Source: Loktanella sp. (GTDB lineage: Bacteria; Pseudomonadota; Alphaproteobacteria; Rhodobacterales; Rhodobacteraceae). From it: 64,000 nt of DNA. Shown piece after piece: positions 46,099 through 54,990 of this stretch. The position numbers were made by a program, and so were the translations under genes. The stretch spans positions 62,001-126,000 of the forward strand of contig JAFPBO010000001.1 of the NCBI GenBank assembly GCA_017390475.1, read 5' to 3'. Within the stretch, counting starts at the first letter, position 1. Each line of letters opens with the position of its first letter. The notes beneath the pieces were generated by a model. It was not told the DNA's origin. It searched no databases and worked only from the letters and a program-made list of their open reading frames with translations.

Positions 46099-46892
46099 CG
46101 GGCCGCACCATGCAAGAAGGCAGAGCCTTGCCGGTACTTTGTCACCCCGGTAAATGGGCGGCCCGCTGCGGCGCAAAACGGGGCTGCAAGATCATGCAGC
46201 CCGGTCAGCGGCGCGTCGGTTTCAACGCTGACGCCAGCCCGGCGAATCCGGATGCGCAGGGTGCTGGTGGCTGGAATGCCGGCCCGTAACAAAGCCTCCA
46301 ATTGATCGACAAAGGCCAGATCAGCCGGATCAATCCGGATACCGGTTTCGATCCGGCTGGCCAGACAGGGCTGGGCAGGCAATTCGGCAAAATCCAGCGC
46401 GGCATCACGCGCCAGATTGCGGATATCGGCCTTGGAAATTCCCGCCTCGACAAAAGGATGCCGGATACCATGCTCTGCCGCCGCCGCCAGGCCAGGACGA
46501 AAATCACCCAGATCATCGGTATTCGTGCCGCTGGCGATATGACCGCCGCCTTGCTGGCTGTGCCGGGCGGCAATGTCGCGCAGAATGCCACTATAAAGGT
46601 TGGATTTGCAGAAATAGCAGCGATTGACCGGATTACTGCGATAGTTTTCGTCGCCAAATTCGCCGGTCTGCAGAATATGCAGATCCCAGCCCTCGGCCTT
46701 GGCTTGGCGGCTTATCAGCTCTTCTGCGGCGGCGGGCACGGCGGGCGATGTTGCATGGCACATCCGCACCTGTCCGGGCAGATGCCGGTGCGCCAGCGTG
46801 GCCAGTGTCATACTGTCAACGCCGCCGGAGACAGCGATGGTCCAGAACCCGCCTTCGGACAGGACAGCGCAGAGCCGGTCCAGCGCCGTCAT
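46095..46892 (-). CDS. larE: Nickel-pincer cofactor sulfur transferase LarE
   Basis: LarE adenylates the pyridinium dicarboxylate and inserts sulfur twice. 265 residues, PP-loop ATP motif AVSGGVDSMT at 20-29. Three Cys are placed at C92 and C95 (NRCYFCKSNLY) and C176 (AQPCLASRI). Some LarE proteins give up a single Cys sulfur; others with this CxxC plus Cys pattern hold an iron-sulfur cluster and recycle. This one looks like the cluster type, which is inference. ATGA overlaps on both sides. Confidence 0.93.
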   Translation of the reverse strand: MTALDRLCAVLSEGGFWTIAVSGGVDSMTLATLAHRHLPGQVRMCHATSPAVPAAAEELISRQAKAEGWDLHILQTGEFGDENYRSNPVNRCYFCKSNLYSGILRDIAARHSQQGGGHIASGTNTDDLGDFRPGLAAAAEHGIRHPFVEAGISKADIRNLARDAALDFAELPAQPCLASRIETGIRIDPADLAFVDQLEALLRAGIPATSTLRIRIRRAGVSVETDAPLTGLHDLAAPFCAAAGRPFTGVTKYRQGSAFLHGAAR

Positions 46893-48091
46893 GCGCCGCT
46901 GCCATCTTCGGTTCTGGCCCGGGTCGCGCGGCGTGCCGCCAGCGTCGCGATGTCACGCAGATCATCATGTTCCACCTTGACCGTCGCCCCCGCCGGGCGG
47001 TCGGCGCGTTTCAGGCGGCGTCCGTCCGGCGCTGTTCCGGCCCGCCGGGTCAGCACATGGCGCGTCGTATCGCTGCGCCGCAACCCGATGGTGGAGGTTT
47101 CGTCAAAGATCGCCGTCACGGCCGCATCCGCCCGGTCCGGTCGGACCAGCAGGTCGAAACGCACAGCGGGCCGTCCCTTTTTGCCAGTCGCGGCAACCAG
47201 CGTCACGTCCTGCACCCCATCCAGCCCGCGCAGATGATCGGCGGCGCAGCCAATTTCTTCGCCGGTCATATCGTCGATGTCAAAGCTTAACAGGGTGATC
47301 GTCTCGGACCGGATCATCGGCAGCGGCGGCGTCTCTGTTTCATAGATTGTGGCGCGCAGAATATTGGGCAAACCGGCAAACCGGCGCGTACCAGCACCAT
47401 AGCCGATCTGGCGCGATATCCCGCCTGCATTGCGCCCGTTGCCGGCCCCTGCCGTCAGATGCGCAAGGATGGCAGCGCCGGTCGGCGTCACCCGCTCGCC
47501 TGCTAGGCCATCATCATGCCAGTCATAACCTTTCAGGATGGCTGCAGTGGCCGGGGCAGGGACCGGCAGTAAACCATGTGCCGTCCGTACCGTGCCACGC
47601 CCGGTGGGCAGGGGGCCACAGCTCCACCCGCTTTGTGCCAATGCCGCTGACAGGCTACCAGCGGCAACGACATCGACCAAAGCGTCCCAGTCGGATAATT
47701 CGTGAAAATGCACCTGATCAAGAGGCACATTGTGAATGGCGGCCTCTGCCTGCGCAAGCAGGGTCAGAATATCAACCGCCGCCGTCGCGGTTCCCGGCGC
47801 GAGTGTTGCCTTTTCGAGGCAGGCCAGAAAATCGGTAAAATGCCGCAAAGGACCGTGGTGATGGCCGTCGTTGTCTTGCCGCACCTGTTGTGGGCAAAAA
47901 CGGAAACCCGCCGCAGCCAGACCTGACACATCGGTCCTGTGCAACGCATAGGATCCGACTTGGCTGGGCAGCACAGCGACAATATCGGCGAACACCCGGT
48001 CCTGCAGGTCAGGCCGCGCGTCCAGCATGGCGGCGACGAACATATCCCCGGCCAGCCCGCCAACCGGATCAAGGTGAATATGTAATGTCAT
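46889..48091 (-). CDS. larC: Nickel-pincer cofactor nickel-insertion protein LarC
   Basis: LarC uses CTP to put nickel into the pincer nucleotide. 400 residues in one unbroken frame; in Lactiplantibacillus the gene is split by a programmed frameshift. It shows the N-terminal LDPVGGLAGDMFVAAMLDA, a His-rich loop DNDGHHHG (nickel-binding type), VHFHELSDWDALVDVVAA and a C-terminal GRRLKRADRPAGATVKVEHDD. It begins 45 nt after the GntR regulator gene on the same strand. Confidence 0.93.
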   Translation of the reverse strand: MTLHIHLDPVGGLAGDMFVAAMLDARPDLQDRVFADIVAVLPSQVGSYALHRTDVSGLAAAGFRFCPQQVRQDNDGHHHGPLRHFTDFLACLEKATLAPGTATAAVDILTLLAQAEAAIHNVPLDQVHFHELSDWDALVDVVAAGSLSAALAQSGWSCGPLPTGRGTVRTAHGLLPVPAPATAAILKGYDWHDDGLAGERVTPTGAAILAHLTAGAGNGRNAGGISRQIGYGAGTRRFAGLPNILRATIYETETPPLPMIRSETITLLSFDIDDMTGEEIGCAADHLRGLDGVQDVTLVAATGKKGRPAVRFDLLVRPDRADAAVTAIFDETSTIGLRRSDTTRHVLTRRAGTAPDGRRLKRADRPAGATVKVEHDDLRDIATLAARRATRARTEDGSGA

Positions 48092-48136
48092 GGTCTGGCC
48101 CGGTTCATCGACAGGGCAGGGGTCGGGTCCAAGGCT

Positions 48137-48955
48137 TCACTCCCCAAACCGTTTGCGCCATGTGGCGATATAATAGTCCTTTGCCGGTGCCAGATGACGG
48201 GCGCAGGCTGCGACCAGCAGTTCCCGGTCGCCGCTCCGACAGGCCTGGGTCATGATCCGGTGCTCTGACGCGGCCCATTCCAGATATTCTTTCTGGGTCA
48301 CAAAGACCGACCGGTAAGCATGTGATTTTTGTGCAAATATATCAATGGCTTCGACCAGCGCCGGATTGCCGCAATGGGAAAACAGGCTGCGGTGAAATTC
48401 GATATTGATCCGGAAAACATTGCGCTGATCATCCGAGGCAATAGCCGCAGCATGGCGCGACTGGATATCCTCTAGCTGTTGCAGCGCCGCTTCGGGCAGC
48501 GGCAACGGGATCAGCGATGCGGCGTGGACTTCGATCAATTCGCGCACGGCGTTGATATCTTCCACCTCTTGCGCCGAATAGGCACGCACGACAGCGCCGC
48601 GATTGCGGATCCGTTCGACCAACCCGAGGTTTTCCAACGCAATCAGCGCCTGCCGGACCACGTGGCGTTTGACGGAAAATTCCTCGCACAGCTCGTCCTC
48701 GATCAGCCGTTCGCGTGGGTTCAGCTGGCCCAGAACGATTTTTTCTTCCAGTTTACGGGTCACCGCTTCGGGCGTATCCGCCCCGTTTTCTTCCCCGCGG
48801 GGAAGGTTACTGCTCCCATCAGGTGCAAAGTTTTTCAACGCGCCAACCCTTTTGTCGATCATTCCTGCGCTACAACTTGCACTTGCTGCGCGCTTTTTCA
48901 ATAAAAGAGCGTCAGCATGGCAGGTTGATTGCACAGCATCAAGCACTCCACTCAT
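48137..48955 (-). CDS. FCD-type GntR regulator of the hydroxy-acid locus
   Basis: A regulator of about 272 residues. The winged helix (about 60-130) reads LEEKIVLGQLNPRERLIEDELCEEFSVKRHVVRQALIAL and the FCD domain has NIEFHRSLFSHCGNPALVEAI and the ASEHRIMTQACRSGD metal-site helix. The start is uncertain: ATG 48955 overlaps the tctA stop (ATGA), but an ATG at 48862 would drop an unusual 31-residue leader. It lies between tctA and larC on one strand, so it likely controls transport, catabolism and cofactor genes together. Confidence 0.87.
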   Translation of the reverse strand: MSGVLDAVQSTCHADALLLKKRAASASCSAGMIDKRVGALKNFAPDGSSNLPRGEENGADTPEAVTRKLEEKIVLGQLNPRERLIEDELCEEFSVKRHVVRQALIALENLGLVERIRNRGAVVRAYSAQEVEDINAVRELIEVHAASLIPLPLPEAALQQLEDIQSRHAAAIASDDQRNVFRINIEFHRSLFSHCGNPALVEAIDIFAQKSHAYRSVFVTQKEYLEWAASEHRIMTQACRSGDRELLVAACARHLAPAKDYYIATWRKRFGE

Positions 48956-50499
48956 GATTGTTGCGAAGATCGCACGCGACGCAGGCCGATGCCGATCCAC
49001 CGGAACAACGGCGTGGCTTGGAGGATCGACAGGAAGGCGATGACCAGCAATACAGCGGAAATCTTGCTTTCAAAGAACACCATCCAGCTGCCGCCGCCGA
49101 TCAGCAAGGATTGCTGCAGGCTGGTATCCAGCACAGGACCAAGGATCAGTCCGATCACCAGGGGTGGTGTCGGTACCTTGCAGCTGTCCAGCAGGAAGCC
49201 CAGAAACCCAAAGCCCAGCATCAGCCAGATATCGAATACCGAATTGTTGATCGCAAAGGCCCCGATGATCGACAGCACGATGATCACCGGCCCGACAACG
49301 CGGTTCGGAATCTTGGTGACGGAAATGCAGGCGCGGGTGAACATGATGCCCACGACGAACAGCGCGATATTGGCAAAAAAGACCGCCCAGAGCAGCGTAT
49401 AGGTAACCGCGCCATGATCCGTCATCAGGGTCGGGCCCGGCAGAATGCCATGCACCATCAGCCCGCCCAGCAGCACTGCGGTGGCTGACGAACCGGGAAT
49501 ACCCAGCGCGATCGTCGGGATCAACGACCCGCCGACCACCGCATTATTGGCCGCTTCCGGCGCGACGATGCCGGGGGTATGGCCCGTACCAAACTTTTCC
49601 TTTTCGCGCGAAAACCGCTTTGCCTCGTTATAGGCGAACCAGGATGCGGTATCGCCGCCGGTCCCGGGGATCAGCCCGACGATCACACCGATCACGCCAG
49701 AGCGCAGGCTGTTGGGCAGCATCTCGATGAATTGCCGGCCTGTTGGCAGCATCCGGTCCTTGATCTTGGACACGGTCTTGACCATGCCGCCGGGTGCATC
49801 CTCGGTCATCGTCTTGGCTTTGTCGCCATCAACGATCAGCCGGATCGCCTGTGGCACCGAAAACAGCCCGATCAGCGCGACGGTGAAAGGGACGCCGCCG
49901 AACAGGCTCAGGTTATCCATCGTAAACCGCGGCGTACCGGTGGTAGGGTCCATGCCGATCGTGCCCAGCAACAGGCCCAATGCGCCTGCCAACAGCCCCA
50001 ACACGGCAGAACCGGTGGACAGTGACCCGATAATCGTCATGCCCAGCACTGCGATAGCAAAGATCTGCACTGGTCCAAAATTCAGTACCAGCGCGCCCAG
50101 CAAAGGCGCGACTGTCAGCAGGACGATGGATGACAACAGCCCGCCGATCAGCGATGCCGTCAGCGAGAACCCCAGCGCCTTGCCCGCTTTGCCCTGTTGC
50201 GCCAGCGGAAAGCCATCGATTACCGTGGCCGCCGCCGCTGGTGTACCGGGGGTGCGCAGCAATATAGCCGCGATTGACCCGCCATACATCGCCCCCAGAT
50301 AGAGCGAGGCGAGCAAGGCGAGCCCGGTTTCGGGGCGGAATGAAAAGGTCAAAGGCAACAACAGCGCGATCGCCATGGTCGCAGACAGACCCGGCATCGC
50401 CCCGATGAACATGCCGATCAGCGTGCCCAGCAGGATCGCAGCGATATTGATCGGATCAAGGACGTTGATCAGTCCGATCATCAGGAAACTGTCTGGCAT
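48952..50499 (-). CDS. tctA: Tripartite tricarboxylate transporter large permease (TctA)
   Basis: A 515-residue membrane protein with about 12 spans. TctA hallmarks: LIGMFIGAMPGLSATMAIALLLPLTF near the N-terminus, GGSIAAILLRTPGTPAAAATVIDGFP, GLIPGTGGDTASWFAYNEAKR and GIPGSSATAVLLGGLMVHGI. The family takes up citrate and other organic acids with sodium or protons. Follows tctB by 63 nt. Confidence 0.94.
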   Translation of the reverse strand: MPDSFLMIGLINVLDPINIAAILLGTLIGMFIGAMPGLSATMAIALLLPLTFSFRPETGLALLASLYLGAMYGGSIAAILLRTPGTPAAAATVIDGFPLAQQGKAGKALGFSLTASLIGGLLSSIVLLTVAPLLGALVLNFGPVQIFAIAVLGMTIIGSLSTGSAVLGLLAGALGLLLGTIGMDPTTGTPRFTMDNLSLFGGVPFTVALIGLFSVPQAIRLIVDGDKAKTMTEDAPGGMVKTVSKIKDRMLPTGRQFIEMLPNSLRSGVIGVIVGLIPGTGGDTASWFAYNEAKRFSREKEKFGTGHTPGIVAPEAANNAVVGGSLIPTIALGIPGSSATAVLLGGLMVHGILPGPTLMTDHGAVTYTLLWAVFFANIALFVVGIMFTRACISVTKIPNRVVGPVIIVLSIIGAFAINNSVFDIWLMLGFGFLGFLLDSCKVPTPPLVIGLILGPVLDTSLQQSLLIGGGSWMVFFESKISAVLLVIAFLSILQATPLFRWIGIGLRRVRSSQQS

Positions 50500-50562
50500 A
50501 GGCGGGTCCTCTTGGGAAGATGGCGGCAGATGAAGTGCCAGCGGTCAGTTGATGGGGGGCGT

Positions 50563-51009
50563 TCAGATCCGGGGGAACAAGGGGATCGGCAGGCGCAGAA
50601 AATTCACAAAGATCACCCAGATCGCCAAGGTGACGATTGCGGCAGTCAGCAGGATGATCCACGGCTTGGTCGCGCGCGCGATAAACAGGCTCGACAGCAG
50701 AAAGGCCGGTGTGGCGATCAGATAGCCGATCGATGTGATGGCCCAGGCGTAAAGGATAATCAGCGCGACAAAGACCGACCCGTCGCGGATGCGTGGCCAG
50801 GATGGCATGGTCAATGCATAGCGGCTGGCACCATCCGTTACCTGTCGCCACGCCAAAAGCTGCTGCACAATTGCCAGCAGCGCCAGACCGATCATCACGC
50901 TGGTGATCAGCTTGGGCAATTGTGCCGCGACGCGCGGATAACCCGCTGCCTCGTTGCGAAAGATCAGGGCGATGATGATCGCCGCCAGCGCCACCAGAAG
51001 TCTTGTCAT
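50563..51009 (-). CDS. tctB: Tripartite tricarboxylate transporter small permease (TctB)
   Basis: A 148-residue protein with four hydrophobic segments (first MTRLLVALAAIIIALIF, later VFVALIILYAWAITSIGYLIATPAFLLSS and two more). Includes the weakly conserved FPRVAAQLPKLI-like region GYPRVAAQLPKLITS seen in TctB. Lies between tctC and tctA with a hairpin before it. Confidence 0.88.
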   Translation of the reverse strand: MTRLLVALAAIIIALIFRNEAAGYPRVAAQLPKLITSVMIGLALLAIVQQLLAWRQVTDGASRYALTMPSWPRIRDGSVFVALIILYAWAITSIGYLIATPAFLLSSLFIARATKPWIILLTAAIVTLAIWVIFVNFLRLPIPLFPRI

Positions 51010-51054
51010 GCCAGCTTTATCCTTGTTCGAGCATCGTCACGCAGCACAGAAGAA

Positions 51055-51084
51055 GGCCGCCCATCTGTCAGCAGACGGGCGGCC
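51055..51084 (-). promoter_or_regulatory. Intercistronic stem-loop between tctC and tctB
   Basis: GGCCGCCCATCTG (51055-51067) pairs with CAGACGGGCGGCC (51072-51084), 13 pairs with one wobble on the transcribed strand and a 4-base loop. It starts eight bases after the tctC stop. Third hairpin in this window placed after a binding-protein gene; probably lets more TctC than TctAB be made. Confidence 0.65.
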
Positions 51085-51092
51085 ACAGTAGA

Positions 51093-52076
51093 TTACTGGT
51101 TTTGAACGTCGTCTTTGACTTCTTCCCAGATTGCGCTGAACTCGACGAACTGGTTTTCAAGGAAGGCTGTGTAGTCATCGCCGCCGATGAAATCGATGTT
51201 CATCGCCTGCGCCGCAGCAGCAGCCTGAAAATCAGGGTTCTCTGTCACGATACGCAGACCTTCGACCAATTGGTCGCGGATATCATCCGGCATCCCGGCA
51301 GGTGCGCTATAGCCGCGCGATGACCCGGCGACGACATCATAGCCCAATTCGCGGGCTGTCGGCACGTCAGGCAATTCGGGGATGCGCTCTTCGGAAAATA
51401 CGACCAGCGCACGTAGGTTGCCTGCCGCGATCTGCGGATAGGTGATGCCGACATTGTTGAAACTGACATCAATACTGTCACCCATGGCGGCCGTCATCGA
51501 CGGGCCGTCACCCTGAAAGGGGACCTTTTGAAACTCTACCCCGGCAGCGCGTTCGAACATGACCGAAGTGAAAAAGTCATCGCCGCCGACGCCGGAATTG
51601 CCAACTGTCAGGGTGCGTGGATTGTCACGCGCTGCGTTCAGCATATCCTCGAATGTTTCCAGCGGGCTGTTGGGCGATACTACGGCAAGGCCCGGGTCAG
51701 TCACCACATTGGCGATCGGTGTCAGTTCTTCGATCGTATAGGTGATTGCCGGATTCATTAGATAATTGGTCATCAACATCGGTGTGTTGGTGATGCTGAT
51801 GATCGTGCCGTCATTGGGTTCTTGTTTGGCCAGACGGGTCCAGGCGATAGCACCGGTGGCACCGGGCAGATACTGGTTGACGAAATTCACACCCAGCACT
51901 TCGGCCAGATAGGGCTGAACAAGCTGCGCCAGCGCGTCAGAGCCACCGCCCGCTGCAAAACCCTGCAGGACCGTCACTTCATTCGCTGCGGTATATTGCA
52001 TGTCTTGCGCAGCCAGTGGTGCGGCTGTCGCAATAGCAAGCGCGGAAGCGCAAGCCAGATACATTCTCTGTTTCAA
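51093..52076 (-). CDS. tctC: Tripartite tricarboxylate transporter substrate-binding protein (TctC)
   Basis: A 327-residue periplasmic receptor. Signal peptide MKQRMYLACASALAIATAAP then LAAQ. Family blocks: VLQGFAAGGGSDALAQLVQPYL, VNQYLPGATGAIAWTRLAK, TVGNSGVGGDDFFTSVMFE and the VPFQGDGPSMTAAMG ligand loop. The TTG at 52076 has GGGAGG 6 nt upstream; the open frame to 52091 includes that site. First gene of the leftward arm of the hydroxy-acid locus. Confidence 0.92.
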   Translation of the reverse strand: MKQRMYLACASALAIATAAPLAAQDMQYTAANEVTVLQGFAAGGGSDALAQLVQPYLAEVLGVNFVNQYLPGATGAIAWTRLAKQEPNDGTIISITNTPMLMTNYLMNPAITYTIEELTPIANVVTDPGLAVVSPNSPLETFEDMLNAARDNPRTLTVGNSGVGGDDFFTSVMFERAAGVEFQKVPFQGDGPSMTAAMGDSIDVSFNNVGITYPQIAAGNLRALVVFSEERIPELPDVPTARELGYDVVAGSSRGYSAPAGMPDDIRDQLVEGLRIVTENPDFQAAAAAQAMNIDFIGGDDYTAFLENQFVEFSAIWEEVKDDVQNQ

Positions 52077-52106
52077 AGTAAATCCTCCCATTTTCTCCGA
52101 GTCACA

Positions 52107-52172
52107 GCCTAGTCCGCGCCAAAACTAAATGTCAAACATATTATTGACAATCTGGGCGACAGTCTTTTTGAT
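52107..52172. promoter_or_regulatory. Divergent promoters sharing a palindrome, tctC and sugar-acid dehydratase
   Basis: TGTCAA (52130-52135) and TTGACA (52144-52149) form an inverted repeat with an 8-base spacer. Rightwards, TTGACA followed 17 bases later by TTTGAT (52167-52172) is a good sigma-70 promoter for the dehydratase operon. Leftwards, the other arm read in reverse is also TTGACA, with a weak -10 near 52106-52112. A repressor on this palindrome would shut both arms; the GntR at 48137-48955 is the candidate. Binding is inferred. Confidence 0.6.
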
Positions 52173-52200
52173 GAGCGTAGACATAAGGGGAGGCCAGATC

Positions 52201-53952
52201 ATGAGTGGCGCAGACAAAGACGACAAACCCAGCGGCATGCGCAAAGGGTTGACCAGCTATGGCGATGCAGGGTTTTCCCTGTTTCTGCGCAAGGCCTTTA
52301 TCAAAGGCATGGGCTATACGGACGAGGCGCTGGACCGCCCGATTATCGGCATCGTTGATACGGGTAGCGGGTTCAATGCCTGCCACGGCAATATGGCCGA
52401 ACTGGTCGAGGCTGCGAAACGCGGCATTATGCTGGCGGGGGCCTTGCCGGTCGCATTTCCGACGATTTCGGTCCACGAATCCTTTTCCAACCCGACCAGC
52501 ATGTTCCTGCGCAACCTGATGTCGATGGATACCGAAGAAATGATCCGCGCCCAGCCGATGGATGCGGTGGTCATGATCGGTGGCTGTGACAAGACAGTGC
52601 CAGCACAGTTGATGGGGGCCGGTTCGGCAGGGTTGCCTGCGATCCAATTGGTCACCGGCCCGATGCTGACCGGCAGCCACCGTGGGCAAAAGGTCGGGGC
52701 CTGCACCGATTGCCGCCGGTTCTGGGCTGCTTATCGTGCTGGTGAAGTCGATGATCAGGAAATCGCCGATGTGAATGACCAGCTTGTCCCCGGTACTGGC
52801 ACCTGCGGTGTGATGGGTACAGCATCCACCATGGCGATGGTGACCGAAGCCCTAGGCATGATGCTGCCCGGCGGCAGCACCGCACCTGCGGTCTCCGCCG
52901 ACCGGCGGCGGATTGCGGAACAGACCGGCAAGATCGCGGTGCAGATGGCAGCGCAAAACCTGACGCCGGACAAGATCATGACCCGCGCGGCATTCAAAAA
53001 CGCGCTGACGGTGCTTTTAGCGATTGGCGGCTCCACCAATGGGCTGATCCACCTGTCTGCCATTGCAGGCCGCATGGGCATCCAGATTGATCTTGCCGAA
53101 TTCGATGCCATCGGGCGGAATATCCCGGTGCTGGTCGATCTCAAACCATCCGGCCAGCATTATATGCAGGACCTGCATGCTGCCGGCGGGCTTGTGACAG
53201 TGCTGCGTGAATTGCGCCCCTATCTGGACCTTGATTGCCTGACCGTAACGGGCCGGACGCTGGGCGAAGAAATCGACGCAGCTCCCGCCAGCTTTGCGCA
53301 GGATATCGTCACCCCCCGCGACAAGCCGATTTATCACCAAGGTGGGATGGCGGTGCTGACCGGCAACCTCGCCCCCGGTGGTGCGATCATCAAGCAATCC
53401 GCAGCCTCGCCCGATCTGATGGTGCATCGTGGGCGCGCTGTTGTGTTTACCTCGATTGAGGATATGGCCGCGCGCGTCGATCACCCTGATCTGGATGTGA
53501 CCAAGGATGATATCCTAGTGCTGCAAAACGCAGGGCCGAAGGGTGCGCCGGGGATGCCGGAGGCGGGCTATATGCCGATCCCGCGCAAGATCGCGGCGCA
53601 GGGCGTGAAGGACATGGTCCGCATTTCCGATGCAAGGATGAGCGGGACCGCCAGCGGCACCATCGTGCTGCATGTCACACCCGAAAGCGCGCAGGGTGGT
53701 CCTTTGGGTCTGGTCCGTGACGGGGATGAGATTGAACTGGACGTGACCGCCCGCAAAATCACCCTGCATGTGGACGAGGCAGAGCTGGACCAGCGTCGCA
53801 AGGATTTTGTCGCCCCCGATCATGTCGGGTCGGACCGGGGATACAAGAAGTTGTTCCTCGATTCCGTGCTGCAGGCCGATGGCGGTTGCGATTTCGATTT
53901 CCTGCAACCGACCAGCATCCGCAGCAATGCGGGTTATGGGTCCAAGTCGTGA
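52201..53952 (+). CDS. IlvD/Edd-family sugar-acid dehydratase
   Basis: A 583-residue dehydratase with a [2Fe-2S] cluster that removes water from a sugar acid to give a 2-keto-3-deoxy acid. Cluster Cys are C61 (NACHGNMAEL), C129 (IGGCDKTVPAQ) and C202 (GTGTCGVMGTAST), at spacings matching known arabinonate-type dehydratases. The GGGGAGG site selects 52201. Sugar-acid subgroup rather than amino-acid IlvD because of the neighbours and FAAYRAG region, but the substrate is not deducible. First gene of the rightward operon. Confidence 0.9.
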   Translation: MSGADKDDKPSGMRKGLTSYGDAGFSLFLRKAFIKGMGYTDEALDRPIIGIVDTGSGFNACHGNMAELVEAAKRGIMLAGALPVAFPTISVHESFSNPTSMFLRNLMSMDTEEMIRAQPMDAVVMIGGCDKTVPAQLMGAGSAGLPAIQLVTGPMLTGSHRGQKVGACTDCRRFWAAYRAGEVDDQEIADVNDQLVPGTGTCGVMGTASTMAMVTEALGMMLPGGSTAPAVSADRRRIAEQTGKIAVQMAAQNLTPDKIMTRAAFKNALTVLLAIGGSTNGLIHLSAIAGRMGIQIDLAEFDAIGRNIPVLVDLKPSGQHYMQDLHAAGGLVTVLRELRPYLDLDCLTVTGRTLGEEIDAAPASFAQDIVTPRDKPIYHQGGMAVLTGNLAPGGAIIKQSAASPDLMVHRGRAVVFTSIEDMAARVDHPDLDVTKDDILVLQNAGPKGAPGMPEAGYMPIPRKIAAQGVKDMVRISDARMSGTASGTIVLHVTPESAQGGPLGLVRDGDEIELDVTARKITLHVDEAELDQRRKDFVAPDHVGSDRGYKKLFLDSVLQADGGCDFDFLQPTSIRSNAGYGSKS

Positions 53953-54986
53953 CCACAGTCCCAGCCAGCGATCTGGGCGATTTCGCGACGCGGCTACTCG
54001 CGGGCGGGGGGCTTGACCCCGCCTATGCCGCGATTGTCGCTGATGTGCTGGTCGAAGGTGATCTGATGGCGCATCCGACGCATGGCGTGGCGCTGCTGCC
54101 CAGCTATATGAATGAGATCCGCAAGGGCCGGATGACGCTGTCGGGCCAACCCGAAAAGCGCAGCAATGGCGCCAGTGTCGAGACTTGGGATGGCTGCTGG
54201 TTGCCCGGCCCGGTGCTGGTGCGGGACGCGCTGGATGCCGCCTGCACCAAGGCGCGGGCGACCGGGATGGGGGCGGTAACCATAGCGCGCAGCCAGCATA
54301 TCGCTTGCCTTGCTGCCTATCTGCTGCCGGTGACCGAGGCTGGGTTTGCCGCGATCATCACCTCATCCTCACCCACCACGCAATCGGTGGCCCCTTACGG
54401 CGCGACCGAAGGTGTCTATTCACCTAACCCCATCGCCGCGGGCTGGCCGACCCAGGGTGATCCGGTGATCTTTGACATCTCGATGTCGATCACGACCAAT
54501 GGGCTGGTGGCGCAGAAGAAGGCCGAAGGCGAAGCCATGCCGGGCCTCTGGCTCACGGATGCTGATGGCAGCCCCACGGATGATCCAAATGTCATCGGCC
54601 AAGGCGGCGCGCTGATGCCGATGGGCGGGGTGGATCACGGGCATAAAGGCTTTGCTTTGGGTTTGCTTGTCGAAATGCTGACCTCTGGCCTTGCCGGTTT
54701 CGGGCGTGCCGATGTGCCGGACCGCTGGGGCGCGGCGGTCACCATCCTCGTTTTCGATCCCGCCCGTTTCGGCGGGGCAGAGGCGTTTTGTCGCCAGACG
54801 GATCATATCGTCACCGCCAGCCGAGCTGCTGCCGTACCGGACGGTGCTTCGCCGGTCCGTATCGCAGGCCAACAGGCGCTGCGGCGGCGCGCCGAACAAC
54901 TTGAACATGGGATTACCCTCTCGCAATCGCTGGTCGCACAGATCAGCGCGCTGGACCCCAATATTCCCTTTCCAACCAAAGGATAA
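53949..54986 (+). CDS. Ldh-family NAD(P)-dependent oxidoreductase
   Basis: A 345-residue protein of the malate/L-lactate dehydrogenase (Ldh_2) family, which includes ureidoglycolate, 2,3-diketogulonate and L-lactate-type enzymes. Blocks seen: GDLMAHPTHGVALLPSYMNEI, a substrate/cofactor section VAPYGATEGVYSPNPIAAGWPT and GVDHGHKGFALGLLVEMLTSGL. The GTG at 53949 overlaps the dehydratase stop (GTGA). It probably oxidises or reduces a 2-hydroxy/2-keto intermediate of the pathway. Confidence 0.88.
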   Translation: MTTVPASDLGDFATRLLAGGGLDPAYAAIVADVLVEGDLMAHPTHGVALLPSYMNEIRKGRMTLSGQPEKRSNGASVETWDGCWLPGPVLVRDALDAACTKARATGMGAVTIARSQHIACLAAYLLPVTEAGFAAIITSSSPTTQSVAPYGATEGVYSPNPIAAGWPTQGDPVIFDISMSITTNGLVAQKKAEGEAMPGLWLTDADGSPTDDPNVIGQGGALMPMGGVDHGHKGFALGLLVEMLTSGLAGFGRADVPDRWGAAVTILVFDPARFGGAEAFCRQTDHIVTASRAAAVPDGASPVRIAGQQALRRRAEQLEHGITLSQSLVAQISALDPNIPFPTKG

Positions 54987-54990
54987 ACCG

